DNA of 64,000 bases. Origin: an uncultured Bacilli bacterium (GTDB lineage: Bacteria > Bacillota_I > Bacilli_A > RF39 > UBA660). Numbering within the stretch: the first letter of the stretch is position 1; each line of letters begins with the position of its first letter. A program made the translations under genes and the position numbers. The stretch spans positions 1-64,000 of the forward strand of contig CANPXE010000003.1 in the NCBI GenBank assembly GCA_947585665.1, in the 5' to 3' direction. The notes under the pieces were generated by a model. That model saw nothing but the letters and a program-made list of their open reading frames with translations, had not been told where the DNA came from and made no database searches. Positions 37,061 to 45,706 of the stretch are shown in pieces.

Positions 37061-38708
37061 AATTTTTATCAAATTTTACAATTAATTGTACTTGATTATC
37101 AAGATTTAATTCTTCAATAGTTACTTTGTAACCCTTTCCTTGATATGTATTTATTAAGTTCTTAATATCGCTAACAGCAAGGTTAATATCATTTTGTGGT
37201 GCAGCATAGTTTTGACTAGGCATATCATAAGTTGGTTGTGAATATTGACTTGGTGCCATTGGACTATCATTAACTAATCCTTGATTCGTATTATTTGGAT
37301 TTGTTAAATCATTATTCATAGAAGGTGTAGGTTGTCCAAATAAATCACTAGGTGAATCATTATTAGCAGGTGTTAAATCACTTTCCATACCATCTAAGTT
37401 AAGTTTTGGTGGAGTATCAGCAGGTTTCATAACTGGCATTCCAGCTAAAAGACCATTGCCAATAACTTCATTACCATCTTCTGTTTTTTCAATAGCATTA
37501 TCTGTAGCATTTGGTACAAAACGATTAGCATCAAATGTTGGTTTACCAGTCGTCTTTAATAAGTTATCAATATCACTTTCACTCTTTTCTTCAACAACCG
37601 GAACATTTGAACCGATATCAACAGAACGTTCACGAATTTTATTTATATCAACAGTCGTTGGATCACTACCTCCAAATAAACTGTCATTTGAACTTGGTGT
37701 AGATTCATTATTTTGAGGAAAGAACTCACTAGCACTTGGTGGAGTTGTATTTCCAAATAAACCATTTCCATTCATATTACTATCAACTCCTCCATTATTA
37801 TTAATTACTTCTACATCATTATTAGTAGGATTCATATTGTTAGATTCATTAGTTGGCGTAGAAGAACCAAATAAAGATTCTGGTTCAGCAGGAGTATTTG
37901 TTGAACTACCAAATAATGATTCTGATGCTGGTGCTTGATTTGGTGGAGTCGTCGTTCCAAACAAGCTCTCAACTTCATTTGAAGTATTAGGTATAGGCGT
38001 TGGAGTTTCTGGTTGAGGTGCCAGTACTTCTGGTTGCGGTTGAGGTGCTGGTCCAAACAATTCACTACCACCACTATTTTCATTAACTGGTTGACTAGTT
38101 TGGTTATCACCTACTAATTGTTTTATTTTACTATCTAACTCACGAACAGTCATTTTATTATTAATAATTTCTTTTAATAAATCAACTTGAAGATTACGAT
38201 CAGGAACATTTAATAAACTACGCGCATGTCTTTCAGAAATTTGTTCTTTCAACAAAGCTTCTTGAATTTCGTCAGGTAATGATAACAAACGCAATTTGTT
38301 AGATACTGATGCCTGACTTTTTCCCATTGTTTTAGCAAGATTTTCTTGCGTCATTTCATCTAAATCAAGAATCTTTTGATATGTTCTTGCTTCTTCAATT
38401 GGTGTTAAATCACGTCTTTGGAGATTTTCTATCAAAGCAACTTTAGAAGCTTCTTTATCATCTAGATTTTTAACAATTGCGGGAATCTTTGTTAATCCAG
38501 CCATTGTTGAGGCTTTATAACGTCTTTCTCCTGCAATTATTTCATATTTATCACCAAATTTTCTTACAATTATAGGTTGAATTACGCCATGTTCTCTAAT
38601 TGAAACAGCTAATTCTTTCAATGCTTGATCATTAAATATTTCCCTTGGTTGAAATCTATTTGGGATGATGTCATCAAGATATAATTGGACTACTTCTTCA
38701 TTTTCCAT
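37059..38708 (-). CDS. noc: nucleoid occlusion protein Noc (ParB paralogue) with long LFG-repeat linker
   Basis: A ParB-fold protein of about 549 aa, against roughly 280-300 for usual Noc. The N-terminal CTPase domain (AGERRYKA, ENLQRRDL) and helix-turn-helix (GKSQASVSNKLRLL) are intact. The residues that separate Noc from ParB are Noc-like: Gln, Lys and Arg at the positions of Arg, Thr and Gly in ParB. Residues about 200-500 are a low-complexity linker rich in N, P, S, T and Q with seven LFG motifs. A short folded end (NLAVSDIKNLINTYQGKGYK) follows. The N-terminal amphipathic membrane-binding helix of Bacillus Noc is missing. The ATG at 38708 follows GGAGGG. Gene order rsmG-noc-parA-parB is as in Bacillus. 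Confidence 0.9.
   Translation of the reverse strand: MENEEVVQLYLDDIIPNRFQPREIFNDQALKELAVSIREHGVIQPIIVRKFGDKYEIIAGERRYKASTMAGLTKIPAIVKNLDDKEASKVALIENLQRRDLTPIEEARTYQKILDLDEMTQENLAKTMGKSQASVSNKLRLLSLPDEIQEALLKEQISERHARSLLNVPDRNLQVDLLKEIINNKMTVRELDSKIKQLVGDNQTSQPVNENSGGSELFGPAPQPQPEVLAPQPETPTPIPNTSNEVESLFGTTTPPNQAPASESLFGSSTNTPAEPESLFGSSTPTNESNNMNPTNNDVEVINNNGGVDSNMNGNGLFGNTTPPSASEFFPQNNESTPSSNDSLFGGSDPTTVDINKIRERSVDIGSNVPVVEEKSESDIDNLLKTTGKPTFDANRFVPNATDNAIEKTEDGNEVIGNGLLAGMPVMKPADTPPKLNLDGMESDLTPANNDSPSDLFGQPTPSMNNDLTNPNNTNQGLVNDSPMAPSQYSQPTYDMPSQNYAAPQNDINLAVSDIKNLINTYQGKGYKVTIEELNLDNQVQLIVKFDKN
37335..38060 (-). repeat. seven LFG motifs in the Noc linker
   Basis: The coding repeat reads [S/G/D/E]LFG followed by S/T/P/G-rich spacers of 11-108 residues. 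Copies start near residues 217, 249, 265, 279, 317, 344 and 456 of the protein. Four have SLFG, and two are near-identical ESLFGSST blocks. Confidence 0.9.
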
Positions 38709-38758
38709 AATCAACCCTCCGTTTATCCTTTTACTCTAATATAAATTATATAATATAA

Positions 38759-38780
38759 AAACCCATTTTACAATGGATTT
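38759..38780 (-). terminator. terminator of mnmE-mnmG-rsmG
   Basis: A 9-bp stem, AAATCCATT/AATGGGTTT, with one T-G pair and a GTAA loop is followed by TT-rich sequence on the minus strand. Confidence 0.8.
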
Positions 38781-38793
38781 TTTATTTTTATAG

Positions 38794-39486
38794 TTATTTA
38801 ATTTTATCAAATCGTCTTGGATATTTCTTATCAGTCTTATTTGTCTTTTGCATTTTTATAATAGTTCTATTACTTTTTTCAATTGGTAAAAGAAATTTAT
38901 CAATATTTATTATTTTTAGAGATAAATTAGAAAAATTAGTTTTAGCATTATCTAATTCTTCATCACAATTACCTTTCATAAAAAGAAGATAACCATCTAT
39001 TTTAAGTGATCTTACACAAATTTCTGAAAGAATGGTTAAAGATGCAACAGCACGAGCTGTTATTATGTCGAACTCTTCCTCATGCATTCTACTATATTCT
39101 TCCATACGAGCATGAACTGCTTCAATGTTCTTTAAATCTAATTTCGTAATGACATCATTTAAGTAAACAATTCGCTTATTTAAAGAATCTATTAATGTTA
39201 CTTCAAGATTAGGAAAGAATATTTTTAAAATGATTCCTGGAAAACCAGCTCCACTACCAACATCACATAATTTTATATTTTGATTTAAGTCGTAATCACG
39301 AAAAAGCGTTAAACTATCATAGAAATGTTTTAAATAAACACTTTCTTCTTCAATGATTGTCGTTAAGTTTATCTTTTGATTCCATTCAATTAACAATTGA
39401 TAAAATTGATCTATTTTTTCTAATTTATCAGGTGTAACTTCTATTCCTAACTTTTCTACTTCTAAAATAAAAGTTTCTTTATTCAT
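38794..39486 (-). CDS. rsmG: 16S rRNA (guanine527-N7)-methyltransferase
   Basis: About 230 aa; methylates G527 of 16S rRNA using SAM. It has the SAM motif LCDVGSGAGFPGI, ITARAVASL, and the N-terminal YQLLIEWNQKINLTT. I use the ATG at 39486, eight bases past AGGG; it overlaps the end of mnmG by 8 bp. Order mnmE-mnmG-rsmG-noc is the usual one near the Bacilli origin. Confidence 0.96.
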   Translation of the reverse strand: MNKETFILEVEKLGIEVTPDKLEKIDQFYQLLIEWNQKINLTTIIEEESVYLKHFYDSLTLFRDYDLNQNIKLCDVGSGAGFPGIILKIFFPNLEVTLIDSLNKRIVYLNDVITKLDLKNIEAVHARMEEYSRMHEEEFDIITARAVASLTILSEICVRSLKIDGYLLFMKGNCDEELDNAKTNFSNLSLKIINIDKFLLPIEKSNRTIIKMQKTNKTDKKYPRRFDKIK

Positions 39487-41341
39487 TAGCACTACCCTTT
39501 CGTAAATACATCATAATCATTGTGATATCACTTGGATTAACACCACTTATACGCATGGCTTGACCAACAGAAATAGGACGTACTTCTGATAATTTTTGAC
39601 GAGCTTCACTAGCAAGATTAATAACTTTGTCATAATCAATATTTTCAGGTATTTTAATATTTTCATATTCAAGCATTTTTTCGGCTTCACTATTGGCTTT
39701 CTTAATATATCCTTCGTATTTAATACTTATTTCTACTTGTTCTTTAACATCATCTTCGTAATCTTTATCCAAGAATTTCATAACATCATTTATAGAAATC
39801 TCTGGTCTTTTTACTAAATTATAAAGAGTAATACTATCTAGTAGTTCAGCGGAATTTAAAGACTTTAAATATTCATTTATCTCTTTTTTAGGAGTTATTT
39901 TATTATTTTTCAACTCCTCTTCTAACTCTTTTATATCAGCAAGTTTCTTTTGAAATTTACTATATTCTAAATCACTAATTAAACCAATTTTATGACCATA
40001 TTCACGCAATCTAATATCAGCATTATCATGTCTTAAAAGAAGACGATATTCAGCACGTGAAGTAAGAAGACGATAAGGATCAATTACACCTTTAACAACT
40101 AAATCATCAATTAAAACACCAATATATGCTTCATTACGTTTTAATATTAAAGGATCTTTCCCATCTATTTTTAAAGAAGAATTGATACCTGCAATTAGAC
40201 CTTGACCAGCAGCTTCTTCATAACCACTAGTTCCATTTATTTGTCCAGCTGTGAATAAGTTTTCAATTACTTTTGTCTCTAAACTTGGCTTTAATTGTAG
40301 AGAATCAATCGCATCATATTCAATCGCATAAGCATATTTATTAATGATGGCGTTCTCAAGTCCTGGAAGAGAATGAACCATTTTTTCTTGAACATCGTGA
40401 GGCATACTAGTTGAAAAACCTTGAATATAAATGTCATCATAATAAATACTTTCTGGTTCTAGGAATAATTGATGTCTTTCTTTATCAGCAAAACGAACAA
40501 TCTTATCTTCAATACTTGGGCAATATCTTGGTCCCACACCTTCAACATATCCACCATACATACTTGATTTATTAAGATTTTCTTTTATTATTTGATGCGT
40601 TTCTTTAGTAGTATAAATCAAATGACAAGGAATTTGTTTATCAGGATCATATTCTACTTTATTAGATATGGAAAAGTTATGACAAACATCATCTCCTGGC
40701 TCTAATGAAGTCTTACTAAAATCAATACTACTCTTTTCAATTCGAGGTGGTGTTCCTGTTTTTAATCTTTTAATAGTAAACCCTAAATCACGAAGTTTAT
40801 CACTTAAATGAAGTGATGGCTTTTCATCGTGTGGTCCACTACTAAATTTCGTTGAACCATATAAAACAGCTCCCTTTAAATAAGTTCCTGTTGTTAAAAT
40901 AACTGTTTTCGAATTTATTTTTGTACCATCATTTAAAATCACACCAAGGACTTTTTTATCTTTAACGATTAAATCTTCTACCATACCTTCCAAAATAGTT
41001 AAATTTTCTTGATTTTCCAATGTTTTTAACATTTCTTTACGATACGTTATCTTGTCTGCTTGGGCACGTAAAGCACGAACGGCTGGTCCTTTTTTCGTAT
41101 TTAACATTTTCATTTGAAGGAAACTCTTATCAGTATTTCGAGCCATTTCGCCACCAAGAGCATCTATTTCACGGACAACTATTCCTTTAGCTGGTCCACC
41201 TATTGATGGATTACAAGGCATATCAGCAATATTTTTAATATTACCAGTTACTAAAAGAGTCTTTTTACCTAAACGACTACTAGCAAGACTAGCTTCACAT
41301 CCAGCGTGTCCTCCACCAACAACTATAGTATCATAATTCAT
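39479..41341 (-). CDS. mnmG: tRNA uridine-5-carboxymethylaminomethyl modification enzyme MnmG (GidA)
   Basis: A 620-aa FAD protein that with MnmE modifies wobble U34. It has the FAD motif VVGGGHAGCEA at the start, LKTGTPPRI and ITSR-type TSRAEYRLLLR later, and a helical C-terminal domain ending near MMYLRKG. The length is normal. It lies 11 bp after mnmE. Confidence 0.97.
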   Translation of the reverse strand: MNYDTIVVGGGHAGCEASLASSRLGKKTLLVTGNIKNIADMPCNPSIGGPAKGIVVREIDALGGEMARNTDKSFLQMKMLNTKKGPAVRALRAQADKITYRKEMLKTLENQENLTILEGMVEDLIVKDKKVLGVILNDGTKINSKTVILTTGTYLKGAVLYGSTKFSSGPHDEKPSLHLSDKLRDLGFTIKRLKTGTPPRIEKSSIDFSKTSLEPGDDVCHNFSISNKVEYDPDKQIPCHLIYTTKETHQIIKENLNKSSMYGGYVEGVGPRYCPSIEDKIVRFADKERHQLFLEPESIYYDDIYIQGFSTSMPHDVQEKMVHSLPGLENAIINKYAYAIEYDAIDSLQLKPSLETKVIENLFTAGQINGTSGYEEAAGQGLIAGINSSLKIDGKDPLILKRNEAYIGVLIDDLVVKGVIDPYRLLTSRAEYRLLLRHDNADIRLREYGHKIGLISDLEYSKFQKKLADIKELEEELKNNKITPKKEINEYLKSLNSAELLDSITLYNLVKRPEISINDVMKFLDKDYEDDVKEQVEISIKYEGYIKKANSEAEKMLEYENIKIPENIDYDKVINLASEARQKLSEVRPISVGQAMRISGVNPSDITMIMMYLRKGSANE

Positions 41342-41352
41342 ACTACCACTTC

Positions 41353-42708
41353 CTATTTTCCTAAACAGAATTGGCTAAACAATTGATCAATTAATTCATC
41401 AGAATAATTTTCACCAATTATTTCCCCTAATTTTGTCCAAATTCTTTTTATATCAATTTCAATTAAATCAACGGGATCTTCTCTTTTTACTTCTTCTTCT
41501 ACTTCATCAAGAATAACAAGACTTTCTTTGGCCAAAGTAATTTGACGAACATTACTCAAATAATTATAATCCCCTTGATCTATCTCATCTAAATTAAACA
41601 TTTCTTTTATTTTATCTTTTAAAATATCAATCTTATCTAAATCCACAGTATTTATTTCAATGATATTAGCATTTTTAATTTTGTTTATATCTAATTTTCT
41701 TTTTAAATCATTTTTATTTATGACAACTATGGCTTTTTTATCTTTAATACGATCTAATAATTCTAAATCATAATCCGTTAATTCTTCACTATTATCTAAA
41801 ACCATAATGATTAAATCAGCTTCTTCTAATTCTTTAAAACTACGATCTACCCCTATTTTTTCAACAACATCTTTTGTTTCACGAATACCTGCTGTATCGA
41901 CAAGTTTCAATAGTATACCATCAAGATTTATTTCTCCTTCAACAATATCTCTTGTCGTTCCTGCAATATCAGTAACAATGGCTTTATCGTAATCTAATAA
42001 ACGATTCAAAATACTACTTTTTCCAACATTAGGACGACCAACAATAACTGTTTTTATACCATCTTTAATAATCTTACCATTTTCACTTTCTTTAACTATT
42101 TTTTCAAGTTTCTTACGAATATTTTTCATTTCTTTTTTTATACTATCAATAGTCATAACTTCAATATCTTCATATTCAGGATAATCAATATTTACTTCAA
42201 TACTAGCAAGCAATTCTAATAATTCTTGTCTAAATTTACGAATTATAGTACTTACTCGCCCTTCTAATTGATTCATTGATAGTTTTCGAGCTTTATCTGT
42301 TTTAGCACTTATGATATCCATTACTGATTCAGCTTCAACTAAATCAATTCTTCCATTTAAGAATGCTCTTTTTGTAAACTCTCCTCTTTCAGCAAGTCTT
42401 GCACCTTTTAAAAGTAATAATTCTAATACTTTATTAGTTGTCGCAATTCCACCATGACAATTTACTTCCACAATGTCTTCCATCGTAAAAGTCTTTGGTG
42501 ACTTCATAACTGATACTAAAACTTCATCGATAATTTCATCATTATCAACAATATGACCATAATTTATCGTATGACTTTCTACTTTTTCTAAATCTTTACC
42601 TTTAAAAATAGAATTAATTATTTTAATAGCGTCTTTTCCACTAACTCTAACAATAGAAATAGCTCCTACTCCTAATGTTGTCGAAATACTTGCGATAGTA
42701 TCATTCAT
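41353..42708 (-). CDS. mnmE: tRNA modification GTPase MnmE (TrmE)
   Basis: 451 aa; partner of MnmG. It has an N-terminal tetrahydrofolate-binding domain (VEVNCHGG), a helical domain interrupted by the G domain (GRPNVGKSS, DTAGIRET, NKNDL), and the C-terminal FCLGK with the essential cysteine. An extended -10 (TGCTATAAT, core 42744-42749) lies upstream, so mnmE-mnmG-rsmG has its own promoter. Confidence 0.97.
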   Translation of the reverse strand: MNDTIASISTTLGVGAISIVRVSGKDAIKIINSIFKGKDLEKVESHTINYGHIVDNDEIIDEVLVSVMKSPKTFTMEDIVEVNCHGGIATTNKVLELLLLKGARLAERGEFTKRAFLNGRIDLVEAESVMDIISAKTDKARKLSMNQLEGRVSTIIRKFRQELLELLASIEVNIDYPEYEDIEVMTIDSIKKEMKNIRKKLEKIVKESENGKIIKDGIKTVIVGRPNVGKSSILNRLLDYDKAIVTDIAGTTRDIVEGEINLDGILLKLVDTAGIRETKDVVEKIGVDRSFKELEEADLIIMVLDNSEELTDYDLELLDRIKDKKAIVVINKNDLKRKLDINKIKNANIIEINTVDLDKIDILKDKIKEMFNLDEIDQGDYNYLSNVRQITLAKESLVILDEVEEEVKREDPVDLIEIDIKRIWTKLGEIIGENYSDELIDQLFSQFCLGK

Positions 42709-42767
42709 AAAATCACCTCCAAATAAATACTTAAATCTAGCATATTATAGCACAATAATATAAAAAA

Positions 42768-42787
42768 GAGAATAACTATTTATTCTC
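42768..42787 (-). terminator. terminator of rnpA-yidC-jag
   Basis: A perfect 8-bp stem, GAGAATAA/TTATTCTC, with a 4-nt loop is followed by TTTTTTAT on the minus strand. It overlaps the -35 zone of the mnmE promoter. Confidence 0.9.
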
Positions 42788-43390
42788 TCGGCATTTTATT
42801 ACTACATAACGATTTGGCTCTTCGCCTTCACTTTCAGTATAAACATATTTATCATCATTTAGAACATTATGTACAATTCTTCTTTCATAAGAATTCATTG
42901 GATCTAATTTAGCGTCTATCTTTGTTTTAGCTACTTCTCTTGCTGTTCTCTTTACTAAATGTTCTAAACGTTTTTGTTGTTTTAATTTGTATTCAGCTAC
43001 ATCTAAATTAAATTTAAATGGCTCCCCTACTTCATTTAATATCATTTGTTTAATTATTAATGATAAGGCATCAATTGTACGTCCATTCTTTCCTATTAAA
43101 ATATTATTATTATCACTATATAAAACAATATTTAATACGTCATCACGAACTTTTACTTCAATATTAGATTTTACTCCCATTGCTTTCGTAATATTTATTA
43201 ATGATTCTTTTATAAAATCAACAATATCACTTTTTTTAATTACTTCAACAACAACCTTTTTACTCTTAAATAGTCCACCCTTTTGTTCTTTTTCGTTAAT
43301 TATTAAGTCTTTTTCTTCTACGTTTAATTCAGCAAGCGCTGCATCAATTGCTTCTTCTCTTATTTTTCCAACAAATTCATACTTTTCCAT
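42776..43390 (-). CDS. jag: RNA-binding protein Jag/KhpB
   Basis: 204 aa with a Jag-N domain (about 1-50), a KH domain (NILIGKNGRTIDALS) and an R3H domain (MNSYERRIVHNVL). KhpB works with KhpA in RNA binding and affects cell elongation in relatives. It overlaps yidC by 14 bp, as is usual. Confidence 0.94.
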   Translation of the reverse strand: MEKYEFVGKIREEAIDAALAELNVEEKDLIINEKEQKGGLFKSKKVVVEVIKKSDIVDFIKESLINITKAMGVKSNIEVKVRDDVLNIVLYSDNNNILIGKNGRTIDALSLIIKQMILNEVGEPFKFNLDVAEYKLKQQKRLEHLVKRTAREVAKTKIDAKLDPMNSYERRIVHNVLNDDKYVYTESEGEEPNRYVVIKCRENK

Positions 43391-44309
43391 TTACTTTCTT
43401 ACTCCTTTTAATTAACAAATTTTGACCTATTGTAAATAAATTACTCGTCAACCAATATATATCTAATGCTGTTGTCATAAATATTGACATAACAACAATC
43501 ATTACAACCATTGTTCTATTCATCATTTTAGTTTGATCATTTTGAACTGTTGAAACATTTAATTTAAATGAGAAATAAGTTATTAAACCTAAAATAACGA
43601 TAATTGCAAGATATTGGAAATTACCATTTTGAATTCCTGTCCAAGGAGTTGTACCTAATTTAAATATCCACATCTTATCTTCAAAAATAGCTGGTACCCT
43701 ATTGATTGCTTCTAAAAATGCAATAAATAAAGGTAATTGTAAGAAAGCATATAAACAACCAGATGCTGGTGAAATATTATATTTTTTATAGACCATACTA
43801 ATTTCTTGAGTCTTTTTAAACATTGATTCTTGATCTGTTTTGTTTTCATATTTTTTCTCAATACGATCTAATTCTGGTTTAGCTTGATTTAATAATTCAG
43901 ATTGCATTGCTGTTTTTCTAGTAACTGGGAAAGCTACCAATCTAATTAATAAACTAGTAATAATTACAGATAAACCATAATTTTTAACAAAGTTACCAAT
44001 TGTTATAATTAACCAAGCAAGCGGTTTTACAAAGACATTAGTCCATAAACCTTCATCTTTTCCTGAATTAAATTTCATTGTTTTACATTCAGGTAATTTC
44101 TCTAAATCTACTTTATCAGGATATTTTTCATATACCTTAATAGTCTCTTCATCAGTTGGACGACATAGAATATTTTGAGTTAAATTTTGACCAGTTTCAG
44201 GATTTTTAACAGCTTTTCCATCAGCTTCCATTGTTTTTGTACATCCAGATAAGAACAATACGCCGATTATTAATATCAACATTAATTTTATTTTTTTATT
44301 TATCTTCAT
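43377..44309 (-). CDS. yidC: membrane protein insertase YidC (SpoIIIJ type), lipoprotein
   Basis: 310 aa; inserts membrane proteins. It has a signal peptide with lipobox FLSGC, a short extracellular region, then five helices. The conserved arginine in the first core helix is present (SLLIRLVAFPVTRKTA). It overlaps rnpA by 14 bp. Confidence 0.95.
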   Translation of the reverse strand: MKINKKIKLMLILIIGVLFLSGCTKTMEADGKAVKNPETGQNLTQNILCRPTDEETIKVYEKYPDKVDLEKLPECKTMKFNSGKDEGLWTNVFVKPLAWLIITIGNFVKNYGLSVIITSLLIRLVAFPVTRKTAMQSELLNQAKPELDRIEKKYENKTDQESMFKKTQEISMVYKKYNISPASGCLYAFLQLPLFIAFLEAINRVPAIFEDKMWIFKLGTTPWTGIQNGNFQYLAIIVILGLITYFSFKLNVSTVQNDQTKMMNRTMVVMIVVMSIFMTTALDIYWLTSNLFTIGQNLLIKRSKKVNGKV

Positions 44310-44655
44310 CCTTTTTCTCCTTACTATCTCTATTAATTTTATCTATTATATTCATATATTTAGCATTTATTTCAGCAAACGAAGGACCTATGTATTCGTT
44401 CCTAACTATTATAATATAATCTTTGCCATTTTGATAGTTTTTTTTATAATTATCAATAATCATACGCATTTGTCTTTTAACTTTATTACGTACAACAGCA
44501 TTTCCTATTTTTTTACTGACTGAAATACCAAAACGATAATGATCTAAGTTATTATCCTTAATATATATAACAAATAATCTATCTTTATAATATTTACCTT
44601 TTTTTATGGCTTCGGTAAATTCTAAAGGTTTCTTTACGATATATTTTTTCTTCAT
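44296..44655 (-). CDS. rnpA: ribonuclease P protein component
   Basis: 119 aa; the protein subunit that helps the RNase P RNA cut pre-tRNA 5' ends. The RNR motif is visible in NAVVRNKVKRQMR, and the start KKKYIVKKPLEFTEAIKKG is typical. It lies behind rpmH, separated by a hairpin terminator. Confidence 0.95.
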   Translation of the reverse strand: MKKKYIVKKPLEFTEAIKKGKYYKDRLFVIYIKDNNLDHYRFGISVSKKIGNAVVRNKVKRQMRMIIDNYKKNYQNGKDYIIIVRNEYIGPSFAEINAKYMNIIDKINRDSKEKKDEDK

Positions 44656-44698
44656 AAACGCACCTCATACAGTGTATTATACATTAAAACAAATAAAA

Positions 44699-44720
44699 AA
44701 ACTACCGTTAGTAGTAGTTT
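44699..44720 (-). terminator. hairpin between rpmH and rnpA
   Basis: A 7-bp stem, AAACTAC/GTAGTTT, with an 8-nt loop is followed by a run of T on the minus strand. It overlaps the rpmH stop and probably lowers read-through into rnpA, so L34 can be made in excess. Confidence 0.8.
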
Positions 44721-44841
44721 ATTTAACTAATTCTTTACGACCTTTTTTTCTACGATTATTAATTACATTTGTTTTAATACGTGCAAAAAATCCGTGTTTC
44801 TTGGCTTTTTTTCTATTATTTGGTTGATATGTACGCTTCAT
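44719..44841 (-). CDS. rpmH: 50S ribosomal protein L34
   Basis: 40 aa, starting [18 protein letters not shown] and ending [11 protein letters not shown]. It is about four residues shorter than the usual 44, with the loss in the middle (KTNVINN where GRKVL is normally found). The SD is GGAGGTGG. It lies divergent from dnaA as in most Bacilli. Confidence 0.95.
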   Translation of the reverse strand: MKRTYQPNNRKKAKKHGFFARIKTNVINNRRKKGRKELVK

Positions 44842-44873
44842 ATAAATTCCACCTCCAAACTGAAATCTACATT

Positions 44874-44903
44874 ATTATAATAGGAAAAATAACGATTTGT
44901 CAA
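44874..44903 (-). promoter_or_regulatory. promoter of rpmH
   Basis: A perfect TTGACA (44898-44903) and TATAAT (44874-44879) are separated by 18 bp on the minus strand. Confidence 0.8.
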
Positions 44904-45038
44904 TAAAAATAATATAAAGTGATAAATGTGTAATGTATTGATATATTTCAAAATTTTGATAATAATAAATATTTTTTACTAAATTATAAAATTATATGTA
45001 TTAAAATAAAAAAATTACATATAATACAATATAATGAC

Positions 45039-45074
45039 ATTGTATTGACAATATATATAAAATTATATTATAAT
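45039..45074 (+). promoter_or_regulatory. promoter and possible operator of the DinJ-type antitoxin
   Basis: TTGACA (45045-45050) and TATAAT (45069-45074) are separated by 18 bp. The inverted repeat ATTGT-N4-ACAAT (45039-45052) covers the -35, as expected for a self-repressing antitoxin, but the operator role is inferred. Confidence 0.6.
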
Positions 45075-45099
45075 TATCATAATTAAATGGAGGTAAACT

Positions 45100-45384
45100 A
45101 TGGGAAATGCAAAAAAGTCTACTAATTTAAATATTAGAATAGATAGTGAATTAAAAAATGAAGCTGAAGACTTATTTAAAAGATTAGGTCTTAATATAAG
45201 TAGTGCAATAAATGTTTTTTTAACTCAAAGTGTTAGAGAACAGGCAATACCATTCGAAATACGTGAAGATCAACCAAATAAAGATTTAATAAAAGTATTA
45301 AAAGAAGTTGAAAAAATGGAGAAAAATCCTGAAAAGTATAAAAACTATAATAATATTGATGAATTGATAGAAGAATTGAAGTAG
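45100..45384 (+). CDS. RelB/DinJ-family antitoxin, apparently orphan
   Basis: 94 aa. The N-terminus has the ribbon-helix-helix STNLNIRIDSELKNEAEDLF, followed by GLNISSAINVFLTQSV and the IPFEI segment typical of DinJ/RelB. Such antitoxins bind a YafQ/RelE-type ribonuclease and repress their own operon. No toxin follows, only a 10-codon stub with an SD. It is plus-strand, between the rpmH promoter and oriC, and thus head-on to the left replication fork. Confidence 0.9.
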   Translation: MGNAKKSTNLNIRIDSELKNEAEDLFKRLGLNISSAINVFLTQSVREQAIPFEIREDQPNKDLIKVLKEVEKMEKNPEKYKNYNNIDELIEELK

Positions 45385-45393
45385 GGGATAGCA

Positions 45394-45426
45394 ATGTATA
45401 AAATTAAAATAAATAATAATTATTAA
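45394..45426 (+). pseudogene. 10-codon stub in the toxin position
   Basis: The ATG at 45394 has an SD (AGGGG) at good spacing and lies 9 bp after the antitoxin stop. It reads MYKIKINNNY then TAA and runs into a terminator. YafQ/RelE toxins often begin MYKI-type, so this may be the remains of a deleted toxin. It could also be a chance frame. Confidence 0.4.
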
Positions 45427-45444
45427 CACTTAATTCAAAGTGTT
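45425..45444 (+). terminator. terminator after the antitoxin
   Basis: A 7-bp stem, AACACTT/AAGTGTT, with a 6-nt loop is followed by TTTTTATT. It insulates oriC and dnaA from antitoxin transcription. Confidence 0.85.
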
Positions 45445-45483
45445 TTTTTATTGATTTTAATTATATTTGTTATTTTATTAACA

Positions 45484-45605
45484 TTATTCACAACCTGTTT
45501 ATAATTCAAAAATAACTTGTTACAAAAAATTTGTGGAAAATGTGGAAAAATTCATTTTTTTCATATACAATATACTTTAAATTTGTGGATAAGTTTGTGA
45601 ATTTT
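45484..45605. other. oriC, DnaA-box cluster upstream of dnaA
   Basis: The 280-bp AT-rich gap before dnaA holds a perfect DnaA box, TGTGGATAA (45584-45592, reverse of TTATCCACA), and TTATTCACA (45484-45492). Two adjacent TGTGGAAAA near-matches sit head to tail at 45532-45549, and a weak TGTGAATTT follows at 45597-45605. Next come T-rich stretches (to about 45650) suitable for unwinding. Gene orientation switches here from minus to plus, as expected at the origin. No protein gene lies between 45427 and 45706. Confidence 0.85.
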
Positions 45606-45706
45606 TTGTTGAAAACTTTTTTTGCATTTTTTCTGTTTATTTTTTAAACAAATTAAGTTACAATATTTTTGAAATTAAATCTTATAAATCCGGGGGGAGT
45701 GGTAAT

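Noticed and set aside
37832-38110. Frame made of L, N, Q and H repeats opposite or across the Noc linker
   Set aside because: It is an alternative reading of the low-complexity linker DNA, not a separate gene.
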